Shown here one piece after another: positions 40,127 through 49,474 of a stretch of 64,000 bases of DNA. The stretch is from Cytobacillus sp. S13-E01 (lineage in GTDB: Bacteria; Bacillota; Bacilli; Bacillales; Bacillaceae_L), in contig NZ_JARFVC010000008.1 in assembly GCF_029193815.1 (NCBI RefSeq), positions 62,001-126,000 on the forward strand. Direction: 5' to 3'. Position 1 is the stretch's first letter; every line of letters begins with the position of its first letter. Made by a program: the position numbers and the translations under genes. The notes under the pieces are model-generated. The model did no database searches. It was not told where the DNA came from and was given only the letters and a program-made list of their open reading frames with translations.

Positions 40127-40381
40127 GAAAAATTGCACTTCCTTATATGTAGGTTTCATTTTTTGACAACTCTAACTTACTCCCGGGGGTCATGCCCACG
40201 TGGTTTACGGGCTACTTCCATAACTTCATTAGTATAATCATTCTGCTAGAAAACTTCAATGTTTGCGGCCAGATTGTTAGAAAGGAGTCGATTTTTTTAG
40301 GGAATACCGGGGAGCCGACTAAGAACGGCTAAAAAAATACCAAACAAGCATGATTAACAGTCCTGTTTGGCGTTTTATATT

Positions 40382-41254
40382 CTATTTAACCCATCCTAAC
40401 AGCATTTCACGGATTAGTTTACTTGCTGTGTTTGCTGTTTGCTCTGATGGGTCATAGATTGGTGCTACTTCAACTAGATCGCAACCAACCACAAATACAT
40501 TAGATCTTGCAATTTCATGAATGGACGCCAACAGCTCTTTAGATGTAATTCCACCTGCATCCACTGTTCCTGTACCAGGTGCATGTGCTGGGTCAAGGAC
40601 ATCTATATCAATTGTTACATAGACAGGACGACCTGTTAATGTTGGTAAAATTTCCTTTAATGGTTCTAATACCTCAAACTTAGCAATGTACATTCCCACC
40701 TCTTTTGCCCACTGAAATTCTTCTTTCATTCCTGATCGAATTCCAAATGAATATACATTTTGCGGACCCATAAGTTCACACGCCTTACGAATTGGAGTGG
40801 AATGAGATAATGGCTCCCCTTCATACTCCTCACGTAAGTCAGTATGGGCGTCCATATGAATTACCGCTAGGTCAGGATACTTTTTATACATCGCTTTAAT
40901 GACAGGCCATGATACTAAATGTTCTCCACCCATTCCTAGAGGAAATTTATCACTCGCTAAAACTCCATCAACAAATCGCTCAATTTCATCGATGCTTTTT
41001 TGAGGATTTCCAAAAGGAAGTGGAATATCACCTGCATCAAAGTATTTAACATCCTCCAAATGACGATCTAAATATACACTATATTCCTCTAGTCCAATTG
41101 AAACTTCACGTATACGCCCGGGGCCAAATCGTGAACCAGGGCGAAAGCTTACTGTCCAGTCCATTGGCATTCCGTAAATGACTGCCTTGCTTTCCTCAAA
41201 TGAAGGATGACTTTTAATAAATACATTACCTGAATAGGCTTCATCAAAACGCAT
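40382..41254 (-). CDS. speB: Agmatinase
   Basis: Binuclear manganese hydrolase converting agmatine to putrescine plus urea. 290 residues from ATG 41254 (MRFDEAYSGNVFIKSHP) behind GGAGGGG; 42 upstream in-frame codons are rejected on homology and site. Metal ligands are visible in MGMGGEHLVSWPV near 113, VIHMDAHTDLREEYEG near 137, and YVTIDIDVLDPAHAPGTGTV near 218. Downstream of speE in the polyamine pair, as in B. subtilis, with a hairpin between them. Confidence 0.96.
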   Translation of the reverse strand: MRFDEAYSGNVFIKSHPSFEESKAVIYGMPMDWTVSFRPGSRFGPGRIREVSIGLEEYSVYLDRHLEDVKYFDAGDIPLPFGNPQKSIDEIERFVDGVLASDKFPLGMGGEHLVSWPVIKAMYKKYPDLAVIHMDAHTDLREEYEGEPLSHSTPIRKACELMGPQNVYSFGIRSGMKEEFQWAKEVGMYIAKFEVLEPLKEILPTLTGRPVYVTIDIDVLDPAHAPGTGTVDAGGITSKELLASIHEIARSNVFVVGCDLVEVAPIYDPSEQTANTASKLIREMLLGWVK

Positions 41255-41363
41255 TTCGATCCCCTCCGTTTTTGTTAAAAAATAAGAATGTATATGTTTC
41301 TTATCCTGCTGACGCCACCATTGGGCAATCAGTGAGCGCCCTGTGTTTTCCTCTACCATATGT

Positions 41364-41396
41364 AATAGGCGCCTAACCAAAGGATTGGCGCCTATT
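41364..41396. other. Hairpin between speE and speB
   Basis: Perfect ten-base arms AATAGGCGCC / GGCGCCTATT, 15 bases after the speE stop and about 110 bases before speB. No T tract, so partial termination or RNA processing is possible. Confidence 0.6.
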
Positions 41397-41410
41397 TTAA
41401 AGTTGAAATC

Positions 41411-42238
41411 TTATTTTACTAAATCAGCAACAAACTTAGGTAATACGAAAGCTGCTTTGTGTAGCTCCTTAGTATAATACTTTGTTTCAATTTCATGGAA
41501 ACGGTCTTCGCTTACATCTAGTGGATCATGCTTTTTTGAGCCAATCGTGAACGTCCATAAACCACTTGGGTATGTTGGGATGCTTGCAATATAAAGACGA
41601 GTTATTGGAAAAATTTCTTTTACATCACGCTGTACATTTGTAATTAGTTCCGGAGTAAACCAAGGGTTGTCCGTTTGGGCAACAAATACTCCATCCTCTT
41701 TAAGAGCTTTTGAAATTCCAGCATAAAATCCTTTTGTAAATAAGTTAACCGCAGGACCTACTGGTTCTGTTGAGTCAACCATAATAACATCATACACATT
41801 TTCACTTTTCGCAATGTGCATAAAGCCATCATCCACTTTCACTTCAACACGAGGGTCATCTAATTTACCTGCAATTTCAGGAAGAAACTTTTTAGAGTAC
41901 TCAATTACTTTTCCATCAATTTCAACTAATGTCGCTTTCTTTACACTTGGGTGTTTAAGGACTTCACGGATAACACCACCGTCTCCACCGCCAACAACCA
42001 ATACATTTTCAGGATTTGGGTGTGTAAATAACGGGACATGGGCCACCATTTCATGGTAAACGAACTCATCCTTTTGAGTTGTCATAACCATCCCATCAAG
42101 GATCAGCATGTTTCCAAACTCTTCTGTTTCAACCATATCCAACTTTTGAAACTCTGTTTGTTCTGTATGTAATGTTTGTTTAATTTTAGCCGTAATTCCA
42201 AAATTCTCAGTTTGTTTTTCTGTAAACCATAATTCCAT
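41411..42238 (-). CDS. speE: Spermidine synthase
   Basis: Aminopropyltransferase making spermidine from putrescine and decarboxylated SAM. 275 residues, standard. Seen: [20 protein letters not shown] near 25-45, [20 protein letters not shown], the nucleotide-binding [19 protein letters not shown] near 80, and the catalytic aspartate segment [15 protein letters not shown] near 150. ATG follows GAAAGGAAG. First gene of speE-speB. The opposite side is a 437-base gap toward pbpG with no other gene. Confidence 0.97.
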   Translation of the reverse strand: MELWFTEKQTENFGITAKIKQTLHTEQTEFQKLDMVETEEFGNMLILDGMVMTTQKDEFVYHEMVAHVPLFTHPNPENVLVVGGGDGGVIREVLKHPSVKKATLVEIDGKVIEYSKKFLPEIAGKLDDPRVEVKVDDGFMHIAKSENVYDVIMVDSTEPVGPAVNLFTKGFYAGISKALKEDGVFVAQTDNPWFTPELITNVQRDVKEIFPITRLYIASIPTYPSGLWTFTIGSKKHDPLDVSEDRFHEIETKYYTKELHKAAFVLPKFVADLVK

Positions 42239-42591
42239 TTCTGTAACTTCCTTTCTAAAAAAATAACCAAAGACTTATCTACGGTCATTCTTCCTGCAAT
42301 TTATTTTTAGAGTACCCTAAGGCATTCATTTCAAAACGATAATTTACAAATACATCACCCTACAACATAGCGCTAAATAATGCCATTATTTCCCTTGAAT
42401 TCCATAATTCAAAGCTAACGAAAAAAGTATAGAGGAAACTAGCAAAAATGTAAAGAAAACGATAGTCATTCAAAGATTTTCGACACTTCTTTCACTTCCG
42501 ACTATTCACTAGATTTTTTTTACTGGAAAACGTTTAAAAAGAAGTGAATAGCCTAATACTGTGGTATGGAGATCGTTTATTTAAAAGTAAA

Positions 42592-42660
42592 CGCATACCC
42601 TGCGTTTTTAAATTTAATTTTTGTATCTAGCCCCGGATGCCACCGGCTCGAGGTTTTAAG
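42592..42660 (+). repeat. Dispersed repeat, decayed (copy J)
   Basis: CCCTGCGTTTTTAAATTTAA then TGTATCTAGCCCCGGATGCC, ACCGGCTCGAGGTTTTAAG: a diverged left half of the full-length repeat. It ends directly before the pbpG ribosome site. Confidence 0.6.
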
Positions 42661-42675
42661 TGGAGGTGAAATCAG

Positions 42676-44751
42676 TTGGAAATCATTACAAGTGATCGTT
42701 TGAAGAGTACAATAAAATATCTTCGTGCGCTTTTTATTATTGGTCTTATCCTATCAATCTTTTTAATGCTATTTTTTATCGGTATTTTATCCTATGCAAA
42801 AACAAAGGGTGCACCACCGTTAGCAGTTCCACAAACGACGCTATTTTATGCTAGTGATGGATCAATCATTGGTGAAAGTCACCGTGGTGAAAAGCGCTAT
42901 TGGGTTCCTTTAACTGATATTGCACCTGCAGTTATAGATGCCACTATATCAATTGAAGATCGAAACTTCTTTTTGCATAATGGATTTGACTATAAACGGA
43001 TAGTAGCAGCAGCGCTTGCCGATATAAAAGCGATGGCAAAGGTACAAGGTGCCAGTACCATCACACAACAATATGCCCGCAACTTATTTTTAGAGCATGA
43101 AAAAACATGGAATCGAAAAATAACAGAGGCACTTTATACAGTAAGATTAGAAATGAACTATAGTAAAAAAGAAATCTTGGAAGGTTACCTAAATACGATT
43201 TATTATGGCCATGGAGCATATGGTATTGAAGCTGCTTCTAATTTCTATTTTGGAAAGTCTGCAAAGGATTTAACATTATCAGAAGCTAGCATGTTAGCAG
43301 GTATCCCTAAGGGACCTAGCCGCTATTCACCATTTATAAATAAAGAGAAAGCAAAAAGTCGTCAATTGGATATCCTCCAATCGATGGTAACAAACGGCTA
43401 TATTTCAAAACGGAAAGCTGACGAAGTCTATAACACAAAGCTATCCTTTATAACTAGTGACGATGTAGAGAGAAATTATGTCGCTCCCTATTTTCAGGAT
43501 ATTGTAAAAAAAGTACTTCAGTCACAAACAAACATAGAGGATCGTGTAATTGAAATGGGTGGGTTGCGGGTATACACAACCCTTGATCCTAAGCTTCAGA
43601 AAATCGCTGAAGAGCAAATGAGCAAAGTGATCAATCCTGAGTCAAACATTCAGCTAGGTTTCATAGCAATGAATCAGTATACAGGGGAAGTTAAGGCTCT
43701 TATAGGCGGAAGAAATTACGAGGATAGTCCATTTAACCGAGTAACTCAAGCGCAAAGGCAGCCTGGTTCAACCTTCAAGCCATTTCTCTATTACGCAGCC
43801 TTAGAGAATGGTTTTACCCCCTCTACTGAACTAAGAAGTGAGGTCACGACATTTCGTTATGATGAGGGCAATAGCCAATATACACCACAAAATTATAATA
43901 ATTATTATGCAAATGATCAAATCACACTAGCACAAGCTTTGGCACTTTCTGATAATGTCTATGCTGTAAAAACGCATGTGTTTATTGGAGAAAACGACCT
44001 TGTGAATACCGCAAAGAAACTCGGTATTTCAAGCAAACTAGTAAACGTACCCTCCCTAGCATTAGGAACGTCTAGTGTTAAGGTCATTGATATGGTTAAT
44101 GCGTATAGTATTATTGCTAATGGTGGAAAAAAGGTGGAGCCAATCTTCATTAAAAAGGTTGTTGATCATAAGGGTGATACTATTTATGAAGCCAAATCAG
44201 AGAACCAACAAATACTAGATCCAAACCTAGCATTTGTGACGACACATATGATGACAGGAATCTTTGATGAAAAGCTGAATGATTATACGCGTGTAACTGG
44301 TCAAACAATTAATGATAAGCTTACCCGACAATACGCAGGGAAGACAGGTAGTACACAAACAGACAGCTGGATGATTGGCTTCTCTCCACAGCTTACTGCT
44401 GGTATTTGGACTGGTTATGATCGGGATGAGAAAATAACTCTGACTGCAGAAAAATTATACACAAAACAGATTTGGGCGAATTTCATGGAAGAAGCCCACA
44501 AAGGACTGAATGTACTAGCCTTTAAGCCCCCTGATGGAGTTAAAGGCGTCTATGTAAACCCAGACAATGGAAAATTAGCTACCGAATCGTGCCCAGTTTC
44601 ACGGCTAACCTATTACGTAAAAGGTACTGAACCAACAGAATATTGTACGGACCACCTAGATAATCAAATAACAATTGAAGAAGAAGAGCAACCTTTAGAA
44701 GATAAGAACAAGGATAAAGGCTGGTTCAAGAGGATATTTGATTGGTTTTAA
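42676..44751 (+). CDS. pbpG: Class A penicillin-binding protein (PBP2d-like)
   Basis: Bifunctional peptidoglycan polymerase. 691 residues from TTG behind GGAGGTGAAA. One N-terminal membrane anchor (residues ~18-40), GT51 glycosyltransferase domain with catalytic SIEDRNFF (E94) and GASTITQQYARNLFL, and transpeptidase domain with nucleophile S365 in STFK, SDN at ~425-427, and KTG at 556-558. In B. subtilis pbpG (ywhE) is made in the forespore under sigma-F; I could not identify a clear sigma-F promoter. A 17-unit tandem array follows before the shared terminator. Confidence 0.93.
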   Translation: MEIITSDRLKSTIKYLRALFIIGLILSIFLMLFFIGILSYAKTKGAPPLAVPQTTLFYASDGSIIGESHRGEKRYWVPLTDIAPAVIDATISIEDRNFFLHNGFDYKRIVAAALADIKAMAKVQGASTITQQYARNLFLEHEKTWNRKITEALYTVRLEMNYSKKEILEGYLNTIYYGHGAYGIEAASNFYFGKSAKDLTLSEASMLAGIPKGPSRYSPFINKEKAKSRQLDILQSMVTNGYISKRKADEVYNTKLSFITSDDVERNYVAPYFQDIVKKVLQSQTNIEDRVIEMGGLRVYTTLDPKLQKIAEEQMSKVINPESNIQLGFIAMNQYTGEVKALIGGRNYEDSPFNRVTQAQRQPGSTFKPFLYYAALENGFTPSTELRSEVTTFRYDEGNSQYTPQNYNNYYANDQITLAQALALSDNVYAVKTHVFIGENDLVNTAKKLGISSKLVNVPSLALGTSSVKVIDMVNAYSIIANGGKKVEPIFIKKVVDHKGDTIYEAKSENQQILDPNLAFVTTHMMTGIFDEKLNDYTRVTGQTINDKLTRQYAGKTGSTQTDSWMIGFSPQLTAGIWTGYDRDEKITLTAEKLYTKQIWANFMEEAHKGLNVLAFKPPDGVKGVYVNPDNGKLATESCPVSRLTYYVKGTEPTEYCTDHLDNQITIEEEEQPLEDKNKDKGWFKRIFDWF

Positions 44752-44907
44752 TAGACAATAACAAAAAATATTATTTGTGATTGGTGCAAAAAAATGAGTC
44801 AAAGAAAACAATTGGGAGGTCCTTACAAAAAACTTTTGAATAATGGGGCATAGCAGTTCTTCTTATTTTATTAAATTCCAAGTGAATAACTATAGACTGG
44901 TTGGCGA

Positions 44908-45768
44908 GGGCATCTGATAGCTCTTTTTGTTACCGTTTTCTATTTTTTTCACGATTTCGGGCATCTGATTGCCCTTTTGATTACCGTTTTTTATTTTTTT
45001 CACGATTTCGGGCATCTGATTGCCCTTTTGATTACCGTTTTTTATTTTTTTCACGTTTTCGGGCATCTGATTGCTCTTTTGGTTACCGTTTTTTATTTTT
45101 TTCACGATTTCGGGCATCTGGTTGCTCTTTTAGTTACCGTTTTGTATTTTTTTCATGATTTCGGGCATCTGATTGCTCTTTTGATTACCGTTTTCTATTT
45201 TTTTCATGATTTCGGGCATCTGATTGCTCTTTTGATTACCGTTTTCTATTTTTTTCATGATTTCGGGCATCTGATTGCCCTTTTGATTACCGTTTTCTAT
45301 TTTTTTCATGATTTCGGGCATCTGATTGCCCTTTTGGTTACCGTTTTCTATTTTTTTCACGATTTCGGGCATCTGGTTGCTCTTTTTTGTTACCGTTTTC
45401 TATTTTTTCACGATTTCGGGCATCTGATTGCTCTTTTGATTACCGTTTTCTATTTTTTTCATGATTTCGGGCATCTGATTGCCCTTTTGATTACCGTTTT
45501 TTATTTTTTTCACGATTTCGGGCATCTGATTGCCCTTTTGATTACCGTTTTTTATTTTTTTCACGTTTTCGGGCATCTGATTGCCCTTTTGATTACCGTT
45601 TTCTATTTTTTTCATGATTTCGGGCATCTGATTGCTCTTTTTTGTTACCGTTTTCTATTTTTTCACGATTTCGGGCATCTGATTGCTCTTTTTGTTACCG
45701 TTTTCTATTTTCTGCGTGATTTCGGGCATCTGATTGCTCTTTTTACCGTATTCTATTTCTGATATCAT
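44908..45768. repeat. 51-bp tandem array, 17 units
   Basis: Seventeen units, each starting GGGCATCTGATTGC or a close variant, then CTTTTGATTACCGTTTTCTA, a T run and CACGATTTC; spacing is 51 bases almost throughout (50-51 near the right end). Each unit has a small GGGCA/TGCCC hairpin (TGCTC in some). Because 51 is a multiple of three, long frames stay open on both strands, but none has a start signal. The array lies between pbpG and ywhD, inside the 1.18 kb convergent gap. Confidence 0.95.
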
Positions 45769-45770
45769 CA

Positions 45771-45804
45771 AAAAATCCCAGGAGCAATGCTCCTGGGACT
45801 TTTT
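45771..45804. terminator. Bidirectional terminator, pbpG / ywhD
   Basis: TCCCAGGAGC / GCTCCTGGGA ten-base arms, three-base loop, A run before and T run after. It closes both convergent genes; the tandem array is on the pbpG side. Confidence 0.88.
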
Positions 45805-45933
45805 GTGTCCTAGCTTCAGTGAGTGTTAGACACTGTAAATTTAGTTTACTTATTTTATTAAAAAAGCTCAAGTCCCACACAATTTGTTCACATAAATGTC
45901 ACAAATTGTTACAAAACTCTAAATTGACACCAA

Positions 45934-46446
45934 CTATTCCTTTACTTCTAATCCTTTTTTCAGTTCATCAGTAGACCGATTCCAAATTCCTTCATCATGT
46001 TTTTTCAAAAAGGTCGAAAGTAGCTTTTTAGACGGATCATCCATGTGATCAACGATGATTTTTCTTTTTAATGATTTATCCATAAAGTTCACATGTTCCG
46101 GTAATGATTTATAGCCACGGCGAATTTCTCTATCCACTGTCATTTCACAAGCAGTAACACCTGCATAGTAACCGCCTTCTTTTGTTCGGTCGATGGTTAC
46201 CCATACGAGCCAAAACGGTTTTGCATTTGGGAAGCCCTCCTTATTTGGTAAGAACTTAATCCCCTTTTCAACTACACTTCTGCCATGCATTGCACCGATA
46301 TCAACGAATACATCTTCATTTTCGATATCTATAAAAACGGGAGAAATGTTTTCTAAGCTAAGCGCTCCCCCACCATATCCACCATGACCATCAGTAGGAT
46401 CATTCTTGATGATATTAAAACCTATATTTTTTTTCTTTTGTTCCAT
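45934..46446 (-). CDS. ywhD: YwhD family protein
   Basis: Conserved Bacillus protein of unknown function, 170 residues. Family-typical stretches: NIIKNDPTDGHGGYGGGALS near the N-terminus, VFVDIGAMHGRSVVEKGIKF near 45, and ACEMTVDREIRRGYKSLPEH near 105. No signal peptide or membrane segment. ATG behind AGGAGG. Transcribed after ywhC; gene order as in B. subtilis. Confidence 0.9.
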   Translation of the reverse strand: MEQKKKNIGFNIIKNDPTDGHGGYGGGALSLENISPVFIDIENEDVFVDIGAMHGRSVVEKGIKFLPNKEGFPNAKPFWLVWVTIDRTKEGGYYAGVTACEMTVDREIRRGYKSLPEHVNFMDKSLKRKIIVDHMDDPSKKLLSTFLKKHDEGIWNRSTDELKKGLEVKE

Positions 46447-46524
46447 GAACTCATACCTCCTACTTTCTTAATTACTTTCCCATAATACTAACATATTGTA
46501 TGAAAAATCTACTTTTGAAATAAC

Positions 46525-47196
46525 TTATAAACCAAAAAGCGGCCTAAAAATCCCTTGTAATATATTAATTACAAAAGGTATGACCTTGCTAAAGATTGGT
46601 TGAATCGTATACTGATCAAGTGGTGTTATGACTAAAATCAGAAAAATGATTATTCCATAACTTTCATATTGTGTCATTTTTGCTCTAAGGTTAGCTGGTG
46701 CTAAGTCCTCTAAAATTCGGTATCCGTCTAGTGGTGGAAATGGCAATAGGTTAAAGACAAATAACAGAACATTTAAGTACACAAGCATCTCAAAGAACAT
46801 AATTACTCCATCCTGTACTGTCGGAGTCATTGATCCTAATAGTCCGGTCTTTACAAGTAAAAATAGCAAGCTCAATCCAATTGAAGCAACAATTAAGTTA
46901 CTGATGGGTCCAGCAATTGAAACAAGCACACCCGCTAGCCTTGGACTTTTAAAGAAAAAGCGGTTAACAGGAACTGGTCTTGCCCAACCAAACCCAGCAA
47001 TGAAAATTAGGATCGTACCAATTGGATCTAGGTGGGCTAGAGGTGATAGTGTTAGTCTACCTTGATTTTTAGCTGTTGGGTCTCCGAATTTATAGGCAAC
47101 AAAGGCATGGGCGAATTCATGCACAGTGAATGCAATAAGAAGCACTGCAACAACATATGGAATTTGTTCTAATGGAAAAGCTAAAAATTGTTCCAC
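46525..47196 (-). CDS. ywhC: Site-2 protease family (M50) membrane metalloprotease
   Basis: Intramembrane zinc protease candidate of 223 residues with about five or six hydrophobic helices. The zinc motif HEFAH is at ~26-30 in AFTVHEFAHAFVAYKFGD, followed by GRLTLSPLAHLDPIGTI; the distal aspartate motif is in LLPFPPLDGYRILEDL near 140. Length and topology fit the short YwhC/Rip-like group lacking a PDZ domain. Substrate unknown. GTG start behind AAAGGGG. Confidence 0.9.
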   Translation of the reverse strand: MEQFLAFPLEQIPYVVAVLLIAFTVHEFAHAFVAYKFGDPTAKNQGRLTLSPLAHLDPIGTILIFIAGFGWARPVPVNRFFFKSPRLAGVLVSIAGPISNLIVASIGLSLLFLLVKTGLLGSMTPTVQDGVIMFFEMLVYLNVLLFVFNLLPFPPLDGYRILEDLAPANLRAKMTQYESYGIIIFLILVITPLDQYTIQPIFSKVIPFVINILQGIFRPLFGL

Positions 47197-47378
47197 ATTT
47201 TTTCCCCTTTAAGTTATTTTTTTCAAAACATTTCATTTTCCTTTATTTCCTATATAGTATCAGTATACAATAATGATGTAAGAAATTAAAAATACGTTTA
47301 CTGACCAAACGTATTTTTACATAAGGTTTTAAAAAACAATAAACGCCATTAAATGAGGTAAGATAAGGAGAGGTCAAC

Positions 47379-47564
47379 ATGCCGTACGTTACTGTAAAAA
47401 TGCTTGAAGGTCGTTCTGAAGAACAGAAAAGAGCGCTAGTTGAAAAAGTAACAGATGCTGTTTCAGAAACAAGCGGAGCACCAAAAGAAAAAATTACTGT
47501 TTTTATTGAAGAGATGTCTAAAAATCATTATGCCGTAGGTGGGAAACGCCTTAGTGATCAATAA
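47379..47564 (+). CDS. ywhB: 4-oxalocrotonate tautomerase family protein
   Basis: 61-residue enol-keto tautomerase of the 4-OT family. The catalytic proline directly follows the initiator methionine (MPYVTVKMLEGRSEEQ), and arginine residues RSEEQKRALVEKV and the GGKRL end fit the family. Works as an oligomer in characterised members. The physiological substrate in Bacillus is not known. ATG after AGGAGAGG. Divergent from ywhC, with its own terminator. Confidence 0.93.
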   Translation: MPYVTVKMLEGRSEEQKRALVEKVTDAVSETSGAPKEKITVFIEEMSKNHYAVGGKRLSDQ

Positions 47565-47576
47565 GCAAGTTTTGGG

Positions 47577-47603
47577 GAAGCCTAGGAAAAGGCTTCTTTT
47601 TTT
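47577..47603 (+). terminator. Intrinsic terminator of ywhB
   Basis: GAAGCCT / AGGCTTC arms followed by T7, 12 bases after the stop. Confidence 0.85.
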
Positions 47604-47691
47604 CGGATAAATTCATTGCATTTAGTCATTAAAGCGAATATTATAGTAGAGGTGTGTTTAAATCGTTCGTATTTATTGGAGGTTTTCTTAA

Positions 47692-48993
47692 ATGTTTAAA
47701 TTGGCTGAACATCATACAAATGTAAGAACAGAGGTTATTGCTGGTATTACGACATTTCTAACAATGGTTTATATCGTTATTGTAAATCCAGTTATTCTCT
47801 CAGATGCTGGTGTACCGTTTAATCAAGTTTTCACGGCAACCATTATCGCTACAATTATCGGGACACTATGGATGTCGTTGTTTGCTAATTATCCAATTGC
47901 AATTGCACCAGGAATGGGGCTTAACGCATATTTTGCATATTCCGTTGTAGGTGGGAATGAAAACATTTCCTATCAGGTTGCATTTTCGGCCGTCTTTCTT
48001 GCTGGTATTATATTTGTTATCTTATCACTAACTCCTTTTCGTAAAAAATTAATTGAAGCAATACCGGAGAATTTAAAGCATGGAATAACAGCTGGTATTG
48101 GTTTATTTATTGCATTTATAGGTCTACGTTTAACTGGAATCGTTATAGCACACGAAGCAAATCTAGTAACACTAGGGGATCTTCGTGATCCTTTAGTTGT
48201 CTTAGCCTTGGTTGGACTGGCAGTTACACTTGTCTTAATGTCTCTAAATGTGCACGGCGCTCTTTTTATAGGGATGCTGATAACAGGGGGCATTGCATTT
48301 TTAACTGGTCAATTAGAATTTAACGAGGGCTTTGTTTCCCTTCCAACTTTATCTGAGGGGTTTATCATTGCAAATCCATTCACAGCATTTGGTGATGTCA
48401 TTCAGTATGGACTATATGCTGTTGTTTTTTCATTCCTATTAGTCACTATTTTTGATACGACAGGAACAATGGTTGGAGTTGCTCAACAAGCTGGCTTGAT
48501 GAAAGGCAACAAAATGCCACGCGCTCGCCAAGCTTTGCTTGCTGATTCTGTTGCGACAACGGCTGGAGCTATGTTTGGTACAAGTCCAACTAGTGCCTAT
48601 ATCGAATCATCTGCTGGTGTTGCTGCTGGTGGAAGGACTGGCTTGACAACATTAACTGTTGCGATTTTATTTGGAGTTGCAGCTTTCTTCGGCCCTCTTG
48701 TAGGGGCAGTTTCAGGGATTTCAGCGATTACAGCACCAGCTCTAATCATTGTAGGGAGCTTAATGATGGGAAGCATTGCTCACATCAAGTGGAATGAATT
48801 AGACGAAGCATTCCCGGCATTTTTAATTATTTTAAGCATGCCTTTAACATCAAGTATCGCTACTGGTATTGCATTAGGGTTCATTTCATATCCATTAATG
48901 AAAGTAGTTAAAGGGAAATGGAAAGAAGTTCACCCACTTGTTTATTTATTTGCAGTCTTGTTCTTCTATCAATTAGTATTTTTACCACATTAA
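47692..48993 (+). CDS. NCS2/AzgA-type guanine-hypoxanthine permease
   Basis: Purine importer of 433 residues with about 12 to 14 membrane helices. AzgA-family motifs are TEVIAGITTFLTMVYIVIVN at the N-terminus, APGMGLNAYFAYSVV near 65-80, LVTIFDTTGTMVGVA near 255, and MFGTSPTSAYIESSAGVAAG near 298. Related to B. subtilis PbuG and PbuO; I cannot tell which. The 88 bases upstream contain no recognisable purine riboswitch, unlike B. subtilis pbuG. Its terminator is displaced about 180 bases by an inserted repeat. Confidence 0.93.
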   Translation: MFKLAEHHTNVRTEVIAGITTFLTMVYIVIVNPVILSDAGVPFNQVFTATIIATIIGTLWMSLFANYPIAIAPGMGLNAYFAYSVVGGNENISYQVAFSAVFLAGIIFVILSLTPFRKKLIEAIPENLKHGITAGIGLFIAFIGLRLTGIVIAHEANLVTLGDLRDPLVVLALVGLAVTLVLMSLNVHGALFIGMLITGGIAFLTGQLEFNEGFVSLPTLSEGFIIANPFTAFGDVIQYGLYAVVFSFLLVTIFDTTGTMVGVAQQAGLMKGNKMPRARQALLADSVATTAGAMFGTSPTSAYIESSAGVAAGGRTGLTTLTVAILFGVAAFFGPLVGAVSGISAITAPALIIVGSLMMGSIAHIKWNELDEAFPAFLIILSMPLTSSIATGIALGFISYPLMKVVKGKWKEVHPLVYLFAVLFFYQLVFLPH

Positions 48994-49171
48994 TAAGAAA
49001 AGCGAAAGGCGCGCCCGCCTATCGGCGCGTCGATTAAAACCCGCCACGTCCTGTGGCGAACATCGACATCAACACATCCTGTGCAAGTCAAGCGTAAGAC
49101 GGTTTATTCAAGAAGGTGGTTTTTCCTTATTAAAGGGATTGGCTTATGACCACAGGAATGATGGCGCCATA
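48994..49171 (-). repeat. Dispersed structured repeat, full length (copy K)
   Basis: Starts on the base after the permease stop: TAAGAAAAGCGAAAGGCGC, GCGTCGATTAAAACCCGCC, ACGTCCTGTGGCGAACATCG, ATCCTGTGCAAGTCAAGCG, then GGGATTGGCTTATGACC and ATGGCGCC. It separates the gene from its terminator. The right outer flank (GGAGCTAGACAC) is missing. Confidence 0.88.
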
Positions 49172-49172
49172 C

Positions 49173-49216
49173 AAAAAGGAGTTATTTGCAGCAAAGTGCA
49201 AATAACTCCTTTTTTA
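49173..49216 (+). terminator. Displaced terminator of the purine permease
   Basis: AAAAAGGAGTTATTTGCA and its exact complement (18-base arms) around a six-base loop, ending in T6. Immediately right of repeat copy K. Confidence 0.9.
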
Positions 49217-49474
49217 TCCCGCATTAACGGGCATTAAATCGCCCACTTTAAAACATAGAGAATACGAAAAAGTTTAAATGGGGAAACCAAAGGGAATCGT
49301 GTTCTACCGAGTGCTTTCTTCTAAAAGAGGAATAGCCCTCGGTAGAACGGGATAGCTAAAGGGATGTTTCAAGTAAGGCGTAGCCGCACAGGACGTGCGT
49401 GCCCCCAGAGTTATAAGGTCAACTAACCCACAAAGTGGGGGATGAACGAAAACCCCCACTAAGGGAAGTTTCCT
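49213..49474 (+). mobile_element. IS200/IS605-like relic with possible omegaRNA-type end
   Basis: Left end TTTATCCCGCATTAACGGGC and CGCCCACTTTAAAAC; then an 11-base-arm hairpin (GTTCTACCGAG at 49301, complement ending 49348); right part AAGGCGTAGCCGCACAGG, GACGTGCGTGCCCCC, AAGGTCAACTAACCCACA, the GTGGGGG/CCCCCAC hairpin at ~49430-49460, and CTAAGGGAAGTTTCC. The ends resemble, from memory, tnpB-carrying IS200/IS605 elements. No tnpA or tnpB reading frame is present. The right end abuts the ywgA stop. Confidence 0.5.

Noticed and set aside
44977-45762. A 261-codon plus-strand reading frame of repeating 17-residue units, and three shorter minus-strand frames with MPEIVKKI-type units
   Set aside because: They arise because the 51-base unit is a multiple of three. 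No ribosome site or natural start precedes them, both strands are open at once, and the frames break wherever the period slips.
47604-47691. Purine riboswitch in front of the permease
   Set aside because: The gap is too short and lacks the conserved loops, although the B. subtilis pbuG gene has one.
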